A stretch of DNA of 64,000 bases, from positions 78,468 to 142,467 of the forward strand of contig JADGDE010000011.1 of the NCBI GenBank assembly GCA_016745035.1. The letters run 5' to 3'. The notes under the pieces are model-generated. The model searched no databases. It was not told the DNA's origin and saw only the letters and a program-made list of their open reading frames with translations. The position numbers and the translations under genes were made by a program. Shown here piece by piece: positions 18,649 through 29,052 of this stretch (within the stretch, counting starts at the first letter, position 1; each line of letters begins with the position of its first letter). This stretch comes from Thiotrichales bacterium. GTDB taxonomy: Bacteria > Pseudomonadota > Gammaproteobacteria > Beggiatoales > Beggiatoaceae.

Positions 18649-20925
18649 ATGGATGTAGATTCTCTCAAACTTCCCCCGCATTCGCTGGAAGCAGAACAGG
18701 CGGTCTTAGGCGGTCTGCTGCTCGATAATGGCGCTTGGGTGCAAATGGCGGATTTAATCGCCAGCTCTGACTTTTATCGTCGCGATCATCAACTGATTTT
18801 CGATAATATTGCTGGGCTTTTGGACGATAATCAGCCCTGCGATGTGATCACGCTCTCAGAATGGCTACAAAACCAGCAACAACTTGAAGCCGTCGGTGGC
18901 TTGGCGTATTTGGGCGAACTGGCAAAAAATACCCCCAGCGCCGCCAATATTAAAACCTACGCCAAAATTGTCCGCGAGCGCTCGATTTTACGGCAATTGA
19001 TTCAAGTCGGAACCGACATCGCCAATTCCGGTTTTGACCCGCAAGGGCGTAAAACCGATGAGCTGCTCGACACCGCCGAGCAACAAGTGTTTGCTATCGC
19101 CGAGCAAACTTCTCGCGGTGGCGGTTTTGTACCGATTAAACATTTGCTTGCTGAGGCAGTGGATAAAATTGATACCTTGTTTCATAAAGAAGGCGCAATC
19201 ACCGGGGTTGCAACGGGGTTTAATGATTTTGACGAGCAAACCTCAGGGCTACAACCGGGAGATATGGTGATTGTCGCCGGGCGGCCGTCAATGGGCAAAT
19301 GCTTAAGTAAAGACAGTGAAATTTTGCTTAGCGATGGGCGTATCGAAACCATAGAAACACTCTATCGACAGCAAAAAGCGCAATTGCTGAGCTTAAACAA
19401 TGATTGGCAATTTCACCCAGCACCGGTCGCGGCGTTTGTCGATGATGGGCAAAAACCGGTTTTTCGTCTGCGCACCCGTTTAGGTCGGCAGATTTCGACC
19501 ACAGAAACCCACCCCTATATGACTATTCAAGGCTGGCAGCCTTTAAGTCAGTTGAAAGTCGGGGATAAAATTGCTGTGCCGCGTCGGCTTTCCATATTTG
19601 GAACGCAAGCGCAATCCGAACAACAGATAAAAACTTGGGCACAAACCACCACAACGATTCCCTCTGAGGTATTTAGTTTACCGCGTCAACAACTCGCCTT
19701 ATTTTTACGGCAGTTATTCAAAACAGAATCGTTGAAGACAACAGTTGAGTATCCAACCGCAAGTGCAACGCTGGCACGACAAACTCAACATTTGTTGCTA
19801 CGTTTTGGCATTATGGCAAAGCACGAACAACAACTGCTCGTGATTGACGAGGTGCAATCATTACAACTATTTGCTAATGAGATATTGCTTGAGGATATTA
19901 ATACAGCAACGGTGGCAGAAGATAATTTTCCGCTGGAAATTTGGCAAGAAATAGAACAACTCAAAGGCGATGAGCCTTGGCAAGCTTTGTTACAACGCGC
20001 CAAGCTCGCATCTATACAAGCACATCAAGACAGCTTATCTCGCACTCAACTTAGCAAATTCGCCCACGCCTTAAATAATCAACGCCTAAAAGATTTAGCC
20101 GACAGTGCCGTTTACTGGGATGAAGTTGTCAGCATCGAGCCTTTGGGTTTGCAACAAGTCTATGATTTAATTGTGCCGGAGACGCATAATTTTGTCGCCA
20201 ATGATATTTGCGTCCATAACACCACATACGCGATGAATATCGCCGAAAACGTCGCCGTTTACGAAAAACTCCCCGTGGCTGTGTTTAGCATGGAAATGCC
20301 CGGCGAGCAATTGGCGATGCGTTTGATGTCATCGCTCGGGCGCATTGATCAGCACAAAGTCCGTACCGGACAGCTAGAAAATGATGATTGGCCGCGGCTA
20401 ACTTCGGCGATTTCGATGATGTCGGAAGCGCCGATGTTTATCGACGATACCCCTGCGCTGAGTCCGACCGAATTACGCGCCCGTACCCGCCGCCTAGCAC
20501 AAGAGCATGGGCAACTGGGTTTGATTGTGATTGATTATTTACAGCTAATGCAAGTACCAGGGCAAGGCGAAAACCGCGCCACAGAAGTGGGGATTATCTC
20601 GCGGTCGCTAAAATCTTTGGCGAAAGAATTAAAAGTCCCTGTGATGGCGCTCTCGCAGCTTAACCGTAGCCTAGAGCAACGCCCAGATAAACGCCCGAAA
20701 ATGTCAGATTTGCGTGAGTCGGGTTCTATCGAGCAGGATGCCGATTTGATTGCCTTTATTTATCGTGATGAGGTCTATAACGAAGACAGCGAAGCCAAAG
20801 GCACGGCGGAGATTATTATTGCCAAGCAGCGTAACGGCCCAATTGGCACGGTACGCTTGGCGTTTATCGGGCGCTATACCCGTTTTGAAAATTTTAGCCC
20901 GGATGTCTATGACTACGAAGAATGA
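18649..20925 (+). CDS. dnaB: Replicative DNA helicase DnaB with in-frame intein
   Basis: 758 codons. Residues 1-217 hold the DnaB N-terminal domain (LPPHSLEAEQAVLGGLL) and linker and end in the first part of Walker A (GRPSMGK). Residues 218-524 are an intein. From 525 the extein resumes TTYAMNIAENVA, completing GKTT, followed by FSMEMPGEQLAMR, Walker B (LIVIDYLQLM), SRSLKSLAKELKVPV and SDLRESGSIEQDADLI. After splicing the product is 451 residues, a normal DnaB length. Loads at oriC and unwinds DNA at the fork as a hexamer. The 3' end overlaps the convergent transporter gene by 13 bases. Confidence 0.97.
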   Translation: MDVDSLKLPPHSLEAEQAVLGGLLLDNGAWVQMADLIASSDFYRRDHQLIFDNIAGLLDDNQPCDVITLSEWLQNQQQLEAVGGLAYLGELAKNTPSAANIKTYAKIVRERSILRQLIQVGTDIANSGFDPQGRKTDELLDTAEQQVFAIAEQTSRGGGFVPIKHLLAEAVDKIDTLFHKEGAITGVATGFNDFDEQTSGLQPGDMVIVAGRPSMGKCLSKDSEILLSDGRIETIETLYRQQKAQLLSLNNDWQFHPAPVAAFVDDGQKPVFRLRTRLGRQISTTETHPYMTIQGWQPLSQLKVGDKIAVPRRLSIFGTQAQSEQQIKTWAQTTTTIPSEVFSLPRQQLALFLRQLFKTESLKTTVEYPTASATLARQTQHLLLRFGIMAKHEQQLLVIDEVQSLQLFANEILLEDINTATVAEDNFPLEIWQEIEQLKGDEPWQALLQRAKLASIQAHQDSLSRTQLSKFAHALNNQRLKDLADSAVYWDEVVSIEPLGLQQVYDLIVPETHNFVANDICVHNTTYAMNIAENVAVYEKLPVAVFSMEMPGEQLAMRLMSSLGRIDQHKVRTGQLENDDWPRLTSAISMMSEAPMFIDDTPALSPTELRARTRRLAQEHGQLGLIVIDYLQLMQVPGQGENRATEVGIISRSLKSLAKELKVPVMALSQLNRSLEQRPDKRPKMSDLRESGSIEQDADLIAFIYRDEVYNEDSEAKGTAEIIIAKQRNGPIGTVRLAFIGRYTRFENFSPDVYDYEE
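19300..20220 (+). other. DnaB intein (307 aa) with decayed LAGLIDADG endonuclease
   Basis: Block A: CLSKDSEILLSDG, with Cys1 following GK of Walker A. Block B: TTETHPYMT (TxxH). Blocks F/G: VYDLIVPETHNFVANDICVHN region, ending His-Asn; the +1 residue is Thr. All residues needed for splicing are present. The middle keeps one LAGLIDADG-like half (LALFLRQLFKTES, then LARQTQHLLLRFGI) in which the usual catalytic Asp-Gly is Glu-Ser; the first LAGLIDADG half is absent. At 307 residues it is between mini-inteins and full homing inteins. Confidence 0.93.
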
Positions 20926-21698
20926 GGTGCTGTCAGTTCTCGGTCTTTGCGACTTAAATCCCAGCCCCGCGCCCAATAAATAAACGGCGTATCAATCATC
21001 GCAATCAGGACTTTAAAGACGTATTTCGCCATTCCCAGTTGCAGCGCCATCCAAAATGCCACATCGGTAGCAATATCTGGCTGAGTTTGTAAAAACAAAG
21101 GCCACCAAACAATTAAGGTGTAGAGCGCGGTATCGACCATTTGTGACAGCATAGTAGAGGCGTTGTTACGCAGCCACAGGTGTCGGCCTTGGGTTTTTTC
21201 TTTGATTTTGTGGAAAATCCACACGTCGAGATGTTGGCTGACTAAATAGACAAATAAAGAGCCGAAAACAAAATGCGGGGTAAAGCCAAATAAGGTGGTG
21301 AGGGCATCGTGGGTATTGGCGGCGATAACGCGATTGGGGGAAGGGTCAAAAATGAGGCTGAAACTGATCATTAGGACGACCAAGGCACTGGTAGCAAAGC
21401 CTATCATCACCGCTCGGTTGGCTTCTTTATGTCCGTATTTTTCGCTGAGTAAGTCGGTCGCAAAATAAATGCCAGCGTATAAAATTAAGCCAAGGCTGGT
21501 CTCCAGACCAAAAATGGTGATAAGTTTCGGCCCTTGTAAATTACTGAGCATAATATCGAGCACAATAATCGCGTATAGCCCAATTTTGCCATAAAGACGA
21601 TATAATAGCAGTGTTGCGCTCAAGTCGATGACAACCACCATCACCCATAATAGGTTTTGGTGCTGGCTAAAAAAATCCACTATAACATTGGGTAACAT
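20913..21698 (-). CDS. yhhQ: YhhQ/VUT-family queuosine-precursor transporter
   Basis: 262 residues from the ATG at 21698 (an in-frame ATG 12 codons upstream at 21734 is also open). Six or so membrane helices. Recognisable motifs are DIMLSNLQGPKLITIFGLE, YFATDLLSEKYGHKEANRAV and DVWIFHKIKEKTQGRHLW, with LRNNASTMLSQMVDT near the C-terminal third, all typical of the vitamin/queuosine-precursor uptake family (E. coli YhhQ carries preQ0/preQ1 class precursors). The shorter start is chosen because it begins directly at the first hydrophobic segment. Convergent with dnaB, overlapping its stop by 13 bases. No preQ1 riboswitch was recognised upstream. Confidence 0.85.
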   Translation of the reverse strand: MLPNVIVDFFSQHQNLLWVMVVVIDLSATLLLYRLYGKIGLYAIIVLDIMLSNLQGPKLITIFGLETSLGLILYAGIYFATDLLSEKYGHKEANRAVMIGFATSALVVLMISFSLIFDPSPNRVIAANTHDALTTLFGFTPHFVFGSLFVYLVSQHLDVWIFHKIKEKTQGRHLWLRNNASTMLSQMVDTALYTLIVWWPLFLQTQPDIATDVAFWMALQLGMAKYVFKVLIAMIDTPFIYWARGWDLSRKDRELTAPHSS

Positions 21699-21748
21699 GA
21701 ATAATACTCGGTGATAACAGGCGTGAATCCGCACACCTTATAACGATC

Positions 21749-21768
21749 ACAGGTAGCGAGCTGCCTGT
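21749..21768. repeat. Hairpin between yhhQ and tamA
   Basis: ACAGGTAG-CGAG-CTGCCTGT, eight pairs with one G-T wobble, in the divergent interval between the two genes. Possibly a small REP element or part of a leader. Confidence 0.4.
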
Positions 21769-21841
21769 AGGCGATTTGTAGAAAAAACAAAGCAAATTGT
21801 TTGCCGATTAAACAAACAATAAAAACAACCTTCTAATAAAT

Positions 21842-24337
21842 ATGATAAAACCCATTCTTGTCTTGTGCTTAAGCTGTCTCAGCTTACCTGTATTAGCAAC
21901 AGAAATAATACTTAATATTCAAGGTATTAATGATGCTGCTTTATTAGAAAGCCTCAAAACCCATTTGAGCATCAAAGCCCTGAAAAAAACCGATGAAAAG
22001 ATTTTATCAGATAATCGTGTTAATTATTTACATGCACAAGCTGAAAGTGAAATTCAAGGGACACTTAAACAACAAGGCTATTACCAGCCTGAACTTAAGT
22101 TAAACTTAACAAAAAAACAAGCCGCTGGCAAAGACCCGGTTGCCGAGCCTAGCATTTGGCAAGCGGATTATCAGGTGCAATTAGGCTTGCCTGTCTATAT
22201 TAAGACTGTTGATATTCAAGTACAGGGCGAGGGCAAAGATGCCTCCGAATTTAAGCAATGGTTAGCGGACTTTAGCCTCAAAGCTGGGGATAAATTACAC
22301 CCACAAGCCTTTCATGATTTGCAGCAGCAGTTCAAATACTTAAGCAAAGAACAAGGCTATATCGAAGCGCAGGTTTTACGCCATGAAATCGTCATCAGTG
22401 ACAATAAACAAGCCGCTGATCTGTATTTGTCGGTGGATACGGGCAAGCGTTATGAAGCTGATGCCCTAAAACAGCAAATTACCCTGCACATTGAAGGCAC
22501 AGAGGATGAAGCGGTGCTTGCCAATATTCGTACTTATTCGAGTTTGTACCAACAAGGACAAAGCGCAAAAAAACTGATTTCAGATACGCGGGTGACTTAT
22601 TTACACAAACAAGCCGAGCAAGAAATCCGTCACGCATTGCAACCGTTTGGTTATTACCACCCCAGTATCAAAACCGAATTAAAACCCCGTGCCGCTACGG
22701 ATAGCACGCCTAAAGGTTGGGAGGCGTTTTATACCATCAAGCTCGGTGAGCCAACTTTGATTAAGGTGTTGGATATTCAACTCGCAGGCAAAGGCAAAGA
22801 CGATCCCGTATTGACCGAATTAATTGCAAAGTTTCCACTCAAACAAGGCGCGCGGCTGCAACATGCACCTTATGAAAGCCTGAAAAAACAACTCAAAACC
22901 ACGGCGGAAAATTATGGCTATTTTGAAGCATTGACCACGCGTCGCGAAATTCGCATCAACCCAGAAAGCAAAATCGCTGCGATTCATCTACATTTTGACA
23001 CAGGGCAACGCTATCGTTTTGGTGAAATCAAGTTTAGCCAAACCCGTTTCCAAGATTGGGTACTGCGGCGTTATGTCGGTTTTCAACCGGGGGATTATTA
23101 TGATCGCAAAACCCTGTTGGATTTTCGCCGTTACTTGGGTAACAGTGGTTATTTTAAAGAAATTGAAGTCAAAAAAACCAAGAATAAAGAAGCGGGGATT
23201 TTAGATTTAGAAGTGATCACCACCCTTGCCCGCGCCGATAGTTACCGTATCCGTGTCGGTTATGGTACAGACTCGGCTTTGCGTTTAGGGCTAGATGCTG
23301 GATGGGCGCAACTCAACCGCTACGGGCATAGCGTCAAATTACACAGTAAATTGGCAACTAATAAAAACCGCTTACTTGGTACGATTGAATACCGGGTTCC
23401 CACAGGCAGTCATCAAGAGCACTATTTCAGCACCATTTTAGGCTATCGAGCAGAGGATTTTGATTCTGATGATATTGGACTCGATCCCGATTTTGTTATC
23501 CCTGGGGCTAAAACCCGTGACAATAATATGAGCCTTGGCTTTCAGCAACACCGCATCCGCAGCCTGTTTGGAGTCAAAATAGAAGAAGTCGTGGGTTTAT
23601 CTTATACGGTCGAATCTTATAATTTATTGCCGTTGATGTTCACCGCAGAGCAAATTGATCTATTAGAAACGCTAGCGCAAGGGGGCGACCCCACTGCCAG
23701 TGCAGTCGATTTGGAAAGCCTGAATCCCAGCTATCGGGTATTAGCGCCAAAAATTAGCTGGATTTATACCGACACTGATAATCCGATTTATACCACCCAC
23801 GGACAACAAGTGAAATTATCCCTGATGGGCGCGCGCAAAGGCTTTGGCTCTAATGTCGATTTTTGGCAAATTTCCCTGCATAGCGCCATGATTCGACGCT
23901 TGCACGAAAAAGGGCGGCTAATTTTACGCGGTACAGTCGCCTATACCGATGCTGAGACCATCAATATTTTTGGCTCTGGCAACACCTTTAACCGGATGCC
24001 CAAATCACTACAATTCCGCACAGGTGGCGATAGAAGTGTTCGAGGCTATGGTTTCCAAAGTTTGGATGGTGGCGGCGAAACCCTCCTCAGCGCTAAGCAT
24101 ATTCTCACCACCAGTGTCGAATACGAATACCGCTTTCTCAAAGACTGGAGCTGGGCGGCATTTGTCGATAGCGGCAACGCCTTTAATGATTTTAGTCGGA
24201 TGAATTTAGAAACCGGTGTCGGCACAGGGATTCGCTGGCACTCGCCGGTGGGCTTGGTGCGGATGGACATCGCCTTTCCAACCCACGGCGGCATTAAAGA
24301 CTTTCGCTTTCACTTAAATATTGGCCCAGATTTTTAA
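21842..24337 (+). CDS. tamA: TamA-like Omp85 outer-membrane protein with duplicated POTRA region
   Basis: 831 residues, against about 580 for E. coli TamA. Signal peptide about 1-20 (ends VLATE). Residues about 22-205 and 213-395 are similar to each other (each with a DNRVNYLH or DTRVTYLH motif, a GYYQP/GYYHP motif, and a Gly-Lys-Arg-Tyr or Gly-Gln-Arg-Tyr end), so the N-terminal POTRA pair has been duplicated. A further POTRA about 396-465 ([25 protein letters not shown]) leads into a 16-strand beta-barrel (about 470-831) with [19 protein letters not shown] and the C-terminal aromatic FHLNIGPDF. TamA works with TamB in outer-membrane biogenesis; tamB is not in the window. uvrB starts two bases after the stop. 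Confidence 0.88.
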   Translation: MIKPILVLCLSCLSLPVLATEIILNIQGINDAALLESLKTHLSIKALKKTDEKILSDNRVNYLHAQAESEIQGTLKQQGYYQPELKLNLTKKQAAGKDPVAEPSIWQADYQVQLGLPVYIKTVDIQVQGEGKDASEFKQWLADFSLKAGDKLHPQAFHDLQQQFKYLSKEQGYIEAQVLRHEIVISDNKQAADLYLSVDTGKRYEADALKQQITLHIEGTEDEAVLANIRTYSSLYQQGQSAKKLISDTRVTYLHKQAEQEIRHALQPFGYYHPSIKTELKPRAATDSTPKGWEAFYTIKLGEPTLIKVLDIQLAGKGKDDPVLTELIAKFPLKQGARLQHAPYESLKKQLKTTAENYGYFEALTTRREIRINPESKIAAIHLHFDTGQRYRFGEIKFSQTRFQDWVLRRYVGFQPGDYYDRKTLLDFRRYLGNSGYFKEIEVKKTKNKEAGILDLEVITTLARADSYRIRVGYGTDSALRLGLDAGWAQLNRYGHSVKLHSKLATNKNRLLGTIEYRVPTGSHQEHYFSTILGYRAEDFDSDDIGLDPDFVIPGAKTRDNNMSLGFQQHRIRSLFGVKIEEVVGLSYTVESYNLLPLMFTAEQIDLLETLAQGGDPTASAVDLESLNPSYRVLAPKISWIYTDTDNPIYTTHGQQVKLSLMGARKGFGSNVDFWQISLHSAMIRRLHEKGRLILRGTVAYTDAETINIFGSGNTFNRMPKSLQFRTGGDRSVRGYGFQSLDGGGETLLSAKHILTTSVEYEYRFLKDWSWAAFVDSGNAFNDFSRMNLETGVGTGIRWHSPVGLVRMDIAFPTHGGIKDFRFHLNIGPDF

Positions 24338-24339
24338 AT

Positions 24340-26325
24340 ATGTCTACGGATGATGTCTTTAAGCTGCAAGCGGATTATCAACCTTGCGGCGACCAACCCA
24401 GCGCTATCAAAGCCCTATCCGAGGGCTTAGCTACAGGCTTACGCCATCAAACCTTGCTTGGGGTCACAGGTTCAGGTAAAACCTTTAGCATTGCTAATGT
24501 GATTCAAACCGAGCAGCGCCCAACGCTGGTGCTGGCGCATAATAAAACCCTTGCCGCGCAGTTATACCGCGAAATGTGCGAATTTTTCCCCGACAATTCG
24601 GTGGAATATTTTGTCTCTTATTACGATTATTATCAGCCCGAAGCCTATGTGCCGGCGCGGGATATGTACATCGAAAAAGATGCCGCCATCAATGCCCAGA
24701 TTGAACAAATGCGTTTATCGGCAACCAAATCCCTGATGCAAAAACGCGATGTGATTATCGTCGCCACCGTCTCGGCAATTTATGGACTCGGCGACCCCAA
24801 CACCTATATGAACATGATTTTGCACTTGGTGTGCGGCGACACACTGGATCAGCGCTTTGCCCTGCGGCGTTTGGCAGAATTACAATACGAACGCAATGAT
24901 GTGGTGCTCAAACGTGGTAGCTATCGGGTACACGGCGACACCTTGGATATATTCCCCGCCGAATCCGAAAAAGAAGCGGTGCGGCTGAGTTTATTTGATG
25001 ATGAAATCGAGAGCATTCATTGGTTTGACCCGCTCACCGGACGTTTATTGCGCGAAGCCCCACGCCTAACCATTTACCCCAAAACCCATTACGTCACCCC
25101 CGAGCATATTCTCAAAAATGCCCGCGCCAAAATTAAAACCGAACTAGAACACACCTATAAACAATTCAAACAAGCCGAGCGCCATATCGAAGCTCAGCGG
25201 ATACAAGAACGGGTCAATTATGACCTCGAAATGATTCAAGAAGTCGGTTATTGCAGCGGCATCGAAAACTATAGCCGTTATCTCTCTGGCAGACCCGAGG
25301 GCATAGCGCCGCCGACCCTATTTGATTATTTGCCCAAAGATGCCTTACTGGTGGTCGATGAAAGCCATGTGACCTTGCCACAACTCGGCGCTATGTATCG
25401 CGGCGACCGCGCCCGCAAAGAAAACTTAGTTAATTATGGTTTTCGTTTGCCCTCGGCTTTAGATAACCGTCCTTTAAGTTTTAGTGAATTTGAACAACTC
25501 GCCCCGCAAGCGATTTATGTCTCCGCAACCCCAAGCGACTATGAAACCGAACACAGTCAGCAACAAGTTGAGCAACTGATACGCCCGACAGGCTTGCTTG
25601 ATCCTGAAATAGAAGTGCGCCCCGCTAGCACTCAAGTAGATGATTTATATGGCGAGATTAGACGCTGTATCGAGCAATCGCAGCGGGTGCTGGTGACGAC
25701 ATTAACCAAACGCATGGCGGAAGATTTAAGCGATTATTTAGACCAAGCAGGCGTTAAAGCGCGCTATTTACACTCGGACATAGATACGGTCGAGCGGGTA
25801 GAGATTATCCGCGATTTACGCCTGGGCGTGTTTGATGTTTTAATCGGGATTAATTTATTGCGTGAAGGCTTGGATATGCCCGAAGTCGCCTTGGTAGCGA
25901 TTTTAGATGCCGACAAAGAAGGCTTTTTGCGCTCAGCTAAAGCCTTGATTCAAACCATCGGTAGAGCAGCACGACACTTAGAAGGGCGGGCAATTTTATA
26001 CGCGGATAAAACCACGGCAGCGATGCAAGTGGCGATGGATGAAACAAAGCGCCGCCGCCAAACACAGAATGAATATAACCAACAGCACGGCATCACCCCT
26101 CGCAGCATCAATAAAGCGGTGTTGGACATTATAGAAACCGAACAACAAATTGAAGATAAGCCCGCAGCCATCGCCTCGATTGCTGACCCGAAAAAATTAA
26201 GCCAAACGCTAAAAAAACTAGAAAAACAAATGCTAGCCCATGCACAGGCATTGGAGTTTGAACAGGCAGCAGCGGTGCGCGACGAGATTCAAGCACTCAA
26301 GCGTGCGCAGGGTTTGAGTGTATGA
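24340..26325 (+). CDS. uvrB: Excinuclease ABC subunit B
   Basis: 661 residues. Damage-recognition helicase of nucleotide excision repair, working with UvrA and UvrC. Walker [10 protein letters not shown]; beta-hairpin region [20 protein letters not shown]-like box [19 protein letters not shown]; motif [12 protein letters not shown]-terminal UVR motif about 620-655 ([16 protein letters not shown]). Starts two bases after tamA with no separate promoter, so it is probably co-transcribed. Convergent with tsaB across a hairpin. Confidence 0.98.
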   Translation: MSTDDVFKLQADYQPCGDQPSAIKALSEGLATGLRHQTLLGVTGSGKTFSIANVIQTEQRPTLVLAHNKTLAAQLYREMCEFFPDNSVEYFVSYYDYYQPEAYVPARDMYIEKDAAINAQIEQMRLSATKSLMQKRDVIIVATVSAIYGLGDPNTYMNMILHLVCGDTLDQRFALRRLAELQYERNDVVLKRGSYRVHGDTLDIFPAESEKEAVRLSLFDDEIESIHWFDPLTGRLLREAPRLTIYPKTHYVTPEHILKNARAKIKTELEHTYKQFKQAERHIEAQRIQERVNYDLEMIQEVGYCSGIENYSRYLSGRPEGIAPPTLFDYLPKDALLVVDESHVTLPQLGAMYRGDRARKENLVNYGFRLPSALDNRPLSFSEFEQLAPQAIYVSATPSDYETEHSQQQVEQLIRPTGLLDPEIEVRPASTQVDDLYGEIRRCIEQSQRVLVTTLTKRMAEDLSDYLDQAGVKARYLHSDIDTVERVEIIRDLRLGVFDVLIGINLLREGLDMPEVALVAILDADKEGFLRSAKALIQTIGRAARHLEGRAILYADKTTAAMQVAMDETKRRRQTQNEYNQQHGITPRSINKAVLDIIETEQQIEDKPAAIASIADPKKLSQTLKKLEKQMLAHAQALEFEQAAAVRDEIQALKRAQGLSV

Positions 26326-26406
26326 ACAATGATCGGCAAGATTATAATATTTAAAATTGGTATAAGGTATTGATATTACCTCTATTACCTATTTGAAATA
26401 CACAGA

Positions 26407-26426
26407 AGCGGGATGGGCATCCCGCT
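26407..26426. terminator. Hairpin between convergent uvrB and tsaB
   Basis: Perfect nine-base arms AGCGGGATG/CATCCCGCT with a two-base loop, ten bases beyond the tsaB stop. Possible bidirectional terminator, though neither side has a long T run. Confidence 0.5.
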
Positions 26427-26435
26427 CTGATATGA

Positions 26436-27134
26436 TTAGGATTGTTTTGCTCGCATAGCAGCGGATTTTGCCGCGACATTATCACGCAAATACACAGGCA
26501 AAGCATCAGCAGCGCATACGTCTTGTCCTTGAGCTAGTGCTGCAAGGGCAAAGGGCAGTAAGTCTTGCGCATCAGGAGCGGTTTCAAGGCTGATATGTTG
26601 CGGTTGGCATTGCTGCTGGAGCATGTCTTGATATTCATCCCAAGCACTGCCGACGGCATAGTAGTCTTGAGCGCTGTTATCAATAGGCACAGCATCGGGT
26701 TTAACTTCAGCATCCGCTATCAGCGCCTGCATTAAGCCTTGTTCATCTTGTTGATACACACCCCAGTATAGTGCTTGCATACGCGCATCTAAGCCAGCAT
26801 AAACCCGTTTTGCGCCATGTTGCCGTACTTGCCCTTGCGCCAAAACTGCGAGGGTGGAGATGGGGACGACAGGGCAATCTAAGCCTAGAGCAATGCCTTG
26901 AGTCACCGCCGCCGCAAGGCGCAATCCGGTAAAACTGCCAGGTCCTCGCCCAAAACTCAAGCCGTCAATTTGGCTTTTATTGCAGCCTGCTTGAGCCAAT
27001 AATTGCTCCAGCATCGGCAGCAATAGTTCAGCATGACGGCGCGGGGCAAGCTGAAAATCGCTGAGGATTTCGCCGTCTTGATATAGGGCGCAAGAGCAAG
27101 CATCGGTGGCGGTTTCTAATGCCAATATCCGCAT
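26436..27134 (-). CDS. tsaB: tRNA threonylcarbamoyladenosine biosynthesis protein TsaB
   Basis: 232 residues. Begins MRILALETATDACSCALY and contains SFGRGPGSFTGLRLAAAVTQG, the TsaB/YeaZ hallmarks. TsaB is the scaffold partner of TsaD in t6A37 formation; TsaD is encoded at 54.0 kb in the same window. It starts three bases after the gpmI stop on the same strand, so the two are co-transcribed. Confidence 0.95.
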   Translation of the reverse strand: MRILALETATDACSCALYQDGEILSDFQLAPRRHAELLLPMLEQLLAQAGCNKSQIDGLSFGRGPGSFTGLRLAAAVTQGIALGLDCPVVPISTLAVLAQGQVRQHGAKRVYAGLDARMQALYWGVYQQDEQGLMQALIADAEVKPDAVPIDNSAQDYYAVGSAWDEYQDMLQQQCQPQHISLETAPDAQDLLPFALAALAQGQDVCAADALPVYLRDNVAAKSAAMRAKQS

Positions 27135-27137
27135 GAT

Positions 27138-28697
27138 TTAGTCTTCCCAGCTAATCAGGCTGTGTCCTGTCATTTCGTCGGGAATCTCCAGGTCGAGCAT
27201 GGATAAAATTGTCGGCGCAACATCAGCTATATTACCTTCAGCTTCGAGCTTGGCTACGCGTTGCCCAACATAAATCAGCGGCACAGGGCTAAGGGTGTGG
27301 GCTGTGTGGGCTTGGTTTTTTTCTTCATTAAAGAGCTGTTCAGCATTGCCATGATCGGCGGTAATCAGCATTTCCCCATTGATTTTTTTCAAGGTTTCAG
27401 CGATGCGCCCTAAACATTCGTCCACGGTTTCAACCGCTATTTTTGCCGCATCGAGTTTGCCCGTGTGTCCCACCATATCGGTGTTGGCAAAATTACAGAC
27501 CACAAAATGATAGGGTTCTTCGGTTTTTGACAACGAGCGAATCAAGCGGTCGGTCAGTTCTGATGCGCTCATTTCCGGTTGTAAGTCATAGGTGGCAACT
27601 TTGGGTGAGCTGATCAGGGCGCGTTTTTCACCGGGGAAAACCGCTTCATTGCCGCCATTGAAGAAAAAGGTTACATGGGCATATTTTTCGGTTTCGGCAA
27701 TCCGCAGTTGGCGCATTCCTTGATTGGAAACCAATTCGCCCAGCACATTGTAGAGGTGTTGCGGTGGATAAGCGACATCACAAGGCAAACCTTTTTGATA
27801 TTGGGTTAAGGTAGCAAAATCTGCCAGTTGTGGGCGTTTGTTGCGGGTGAAACCATAAAAATCATCAAGGACAAAAGGCTGACACAGTTGCCGCGCTCGG
27901 TCGGCGCGGAAGTTCATAAAAATCACCGAGTCATTGTCGGTAATCGGTACAGCTTCGCCAATCACGGTGGGTTCAATAAATTCGTCGGTTTCATCACGGG
28001 CATAAGCGGCTTCTAGGGCGGCTGTGGCACTGTCGGCATGTTCGCCTAAACTTTCGGTGAGGAGGCGATAGACTTTCTCGACCCTGTCCCAGCGCCGATC
28101 ACGGTCAAGGGCATAATAGCGCCCGCTGAGGCTGGCAAAGCGCCCGACACCTATGCGTGCAAAGCAGGCTTCGGTTTTCTCGATGCTTTCACCGATGGCA
28201 TGAGGAGAGGTATCACGGCCATCACCAAAGGCGTGTAAATAAATCTTTGTTGCCCCCCGTTTAGCCGCGAGTTCTAAGAGGGCTAAAATGTGATCTTCAT
28301 GGCTGTGAACCCCACCATCAGAGAGCAATCCCATGACGTGTAAGGCAGTTTTTTTCGCAATTGACGCATCTATCGCTTTCGTTAATGCTAAATTTTCGTT
28401 AAAATCACCCTTTTCTATGGCATGACCGATACGGGTCAGTTCTTGGTAGACGATACGTCCTGAGCCTAGGGTAATATGACCAACCTCAGAATTGCCCATT
28501 TGCTCATCGGGTAAGCCCACCGCATTACCCGAAGCTTGCAATAAACCATGGGGACATTGTTCCCAGAGTTTATCCCAAACAGGCGTGTTGGCTTGGTGTA
28601 TCGCATTGGATGTACTGTCTTCGCGATAGCCCCAACCATCTAAAATGGTCAATACAATCGGGCCGAGTGTTTGTGTATTATCCTGCTTGTTGTTCAT
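27138..28697 (-). CDS. gpmI: 2,3-bisphosphoglycerate-independent phosphoglycerate mutase
   Basis: 519 residues, alkaline-phosphatase-superfamily, Mn-dependent enzyme converting 3- to 2-phosphoglycerate. Metal and phosphoserine motifs are in order: TILDGWGYRED, EQMGNSEVGHITLGSGR (catalytic Ser), LLSDGGVHSHEDH, FMNFRADRARQ, FANTDMVGHTG, ITADHGNAEQ. It lies divergently from the arsR/rhodanese/secB/gpsA run, matching the gpmI-yibN arrangement of enterobacteria. Together with pgi and eno it covers part of the glycolysis/gluconeogenesis trunk. Confidence 0.98.
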   Translation of the reverse strand: MNNKQDNTQTLGPIVLTILDGWGYREDSTSNAIHQANTPVWDKLWEQCPHGLLQASGNAVGLPDEQMGNSEVGHITLGSGRIVYQELTRIGHAIEKGDFNENLALTKAIDASIAKKTALHVMGLLSDGGVHSHEDHILALLELAAKRGATKIYLHAFGDGRDTSPHAIGESIEKTEACFARIGVGRFASLSGRYYALDRDRRWDRVEKVYRLLTESLGEHADSATAALEAAYARDETDEFIEPTVIGEAVPITDNDSVIFMNFRADRARQLCQPFVLDDFYGFTRNKRPQLADFATLTQYQKGLPCDVAYPPQHLYNVLGELVSNQGMRQLRIAETEKYAHVTFFFNGGNEAVFPGEKRALISSPKVATYDLQPEMSASELTDRLIRSLSKTEEPYHFVVCNFANTDMVGHTGKLDAAKIAVETVDECLGRIAETLKKINGEMLITADHGNAEQLFNEEKNQAHTAHTLSPVPLIYVGQRVAKLEAEGNIADVAPTILSMLDLEIPDEMTGHSLISWED

Positions 28698-29052
28698 AAT
28701 TCCTTGAATCCGTACTTGCTGTTGCTGTGGATATTTTAAACCAATTGTAAGCCTTGCTATACTAAAATCTTTAGGTTTTTTTGTATTAAAAGATTAAACT
28801 AACATACAAACCTGATTTTAGATTTTGAAAAATACCGTTGTAACATAGCCTTAGGCTTAGTTACGCTAGCATAATTTGCAAGACATAAGTTTAGCAATTG
28901 GTATCGTTAGGTTTCTGTGTAAACCTGCAAGTTCGATAAAAATTCGTGAATGTCTAAGGGGGCAGCTCAATTGCATCATCGTTTTCGGTGTATGAGTAGC
29001 TGGCAAACCACAATCGAACTCAGGTCACAACCTGTTTATCGAGGGATATACG
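28698..29052. promoter_or_regulatory. Divergent regulatory region gpmI / arsR
   Basis: 355 bases with no gene. Contains an imperfect 25-base palindrome GTAACATAGCC-TTA-GGCTTAGTTAC (28840-28864, 9 of 11 pairs), a candidate operator for the ArsR-type regulator. AAGGGGGC near 28958 and the RBS GAGGGA before 29053 were also noted. No confident -35/-10 pair. Confidence 0.35.

Noticed and set aside
21699..21841. preQ1 riboswitch in front of the YhhQ-type transporter
   Set aside because: The C-rich loop and A-rich tail of preQ1 aptamers were not found; only a simple ACAGGTAG/CTGCCTGT hairpin is present.
21842..24337. TpsB/FhaC transporter for the FHA protein
   Set aside because: The Omp85 gene has TamA-type organisation (several POTRAs, TamA-like barrel motifs, uvrB next door) rather than the two-POTRA TpsB layout, and is 5.5 kb away.
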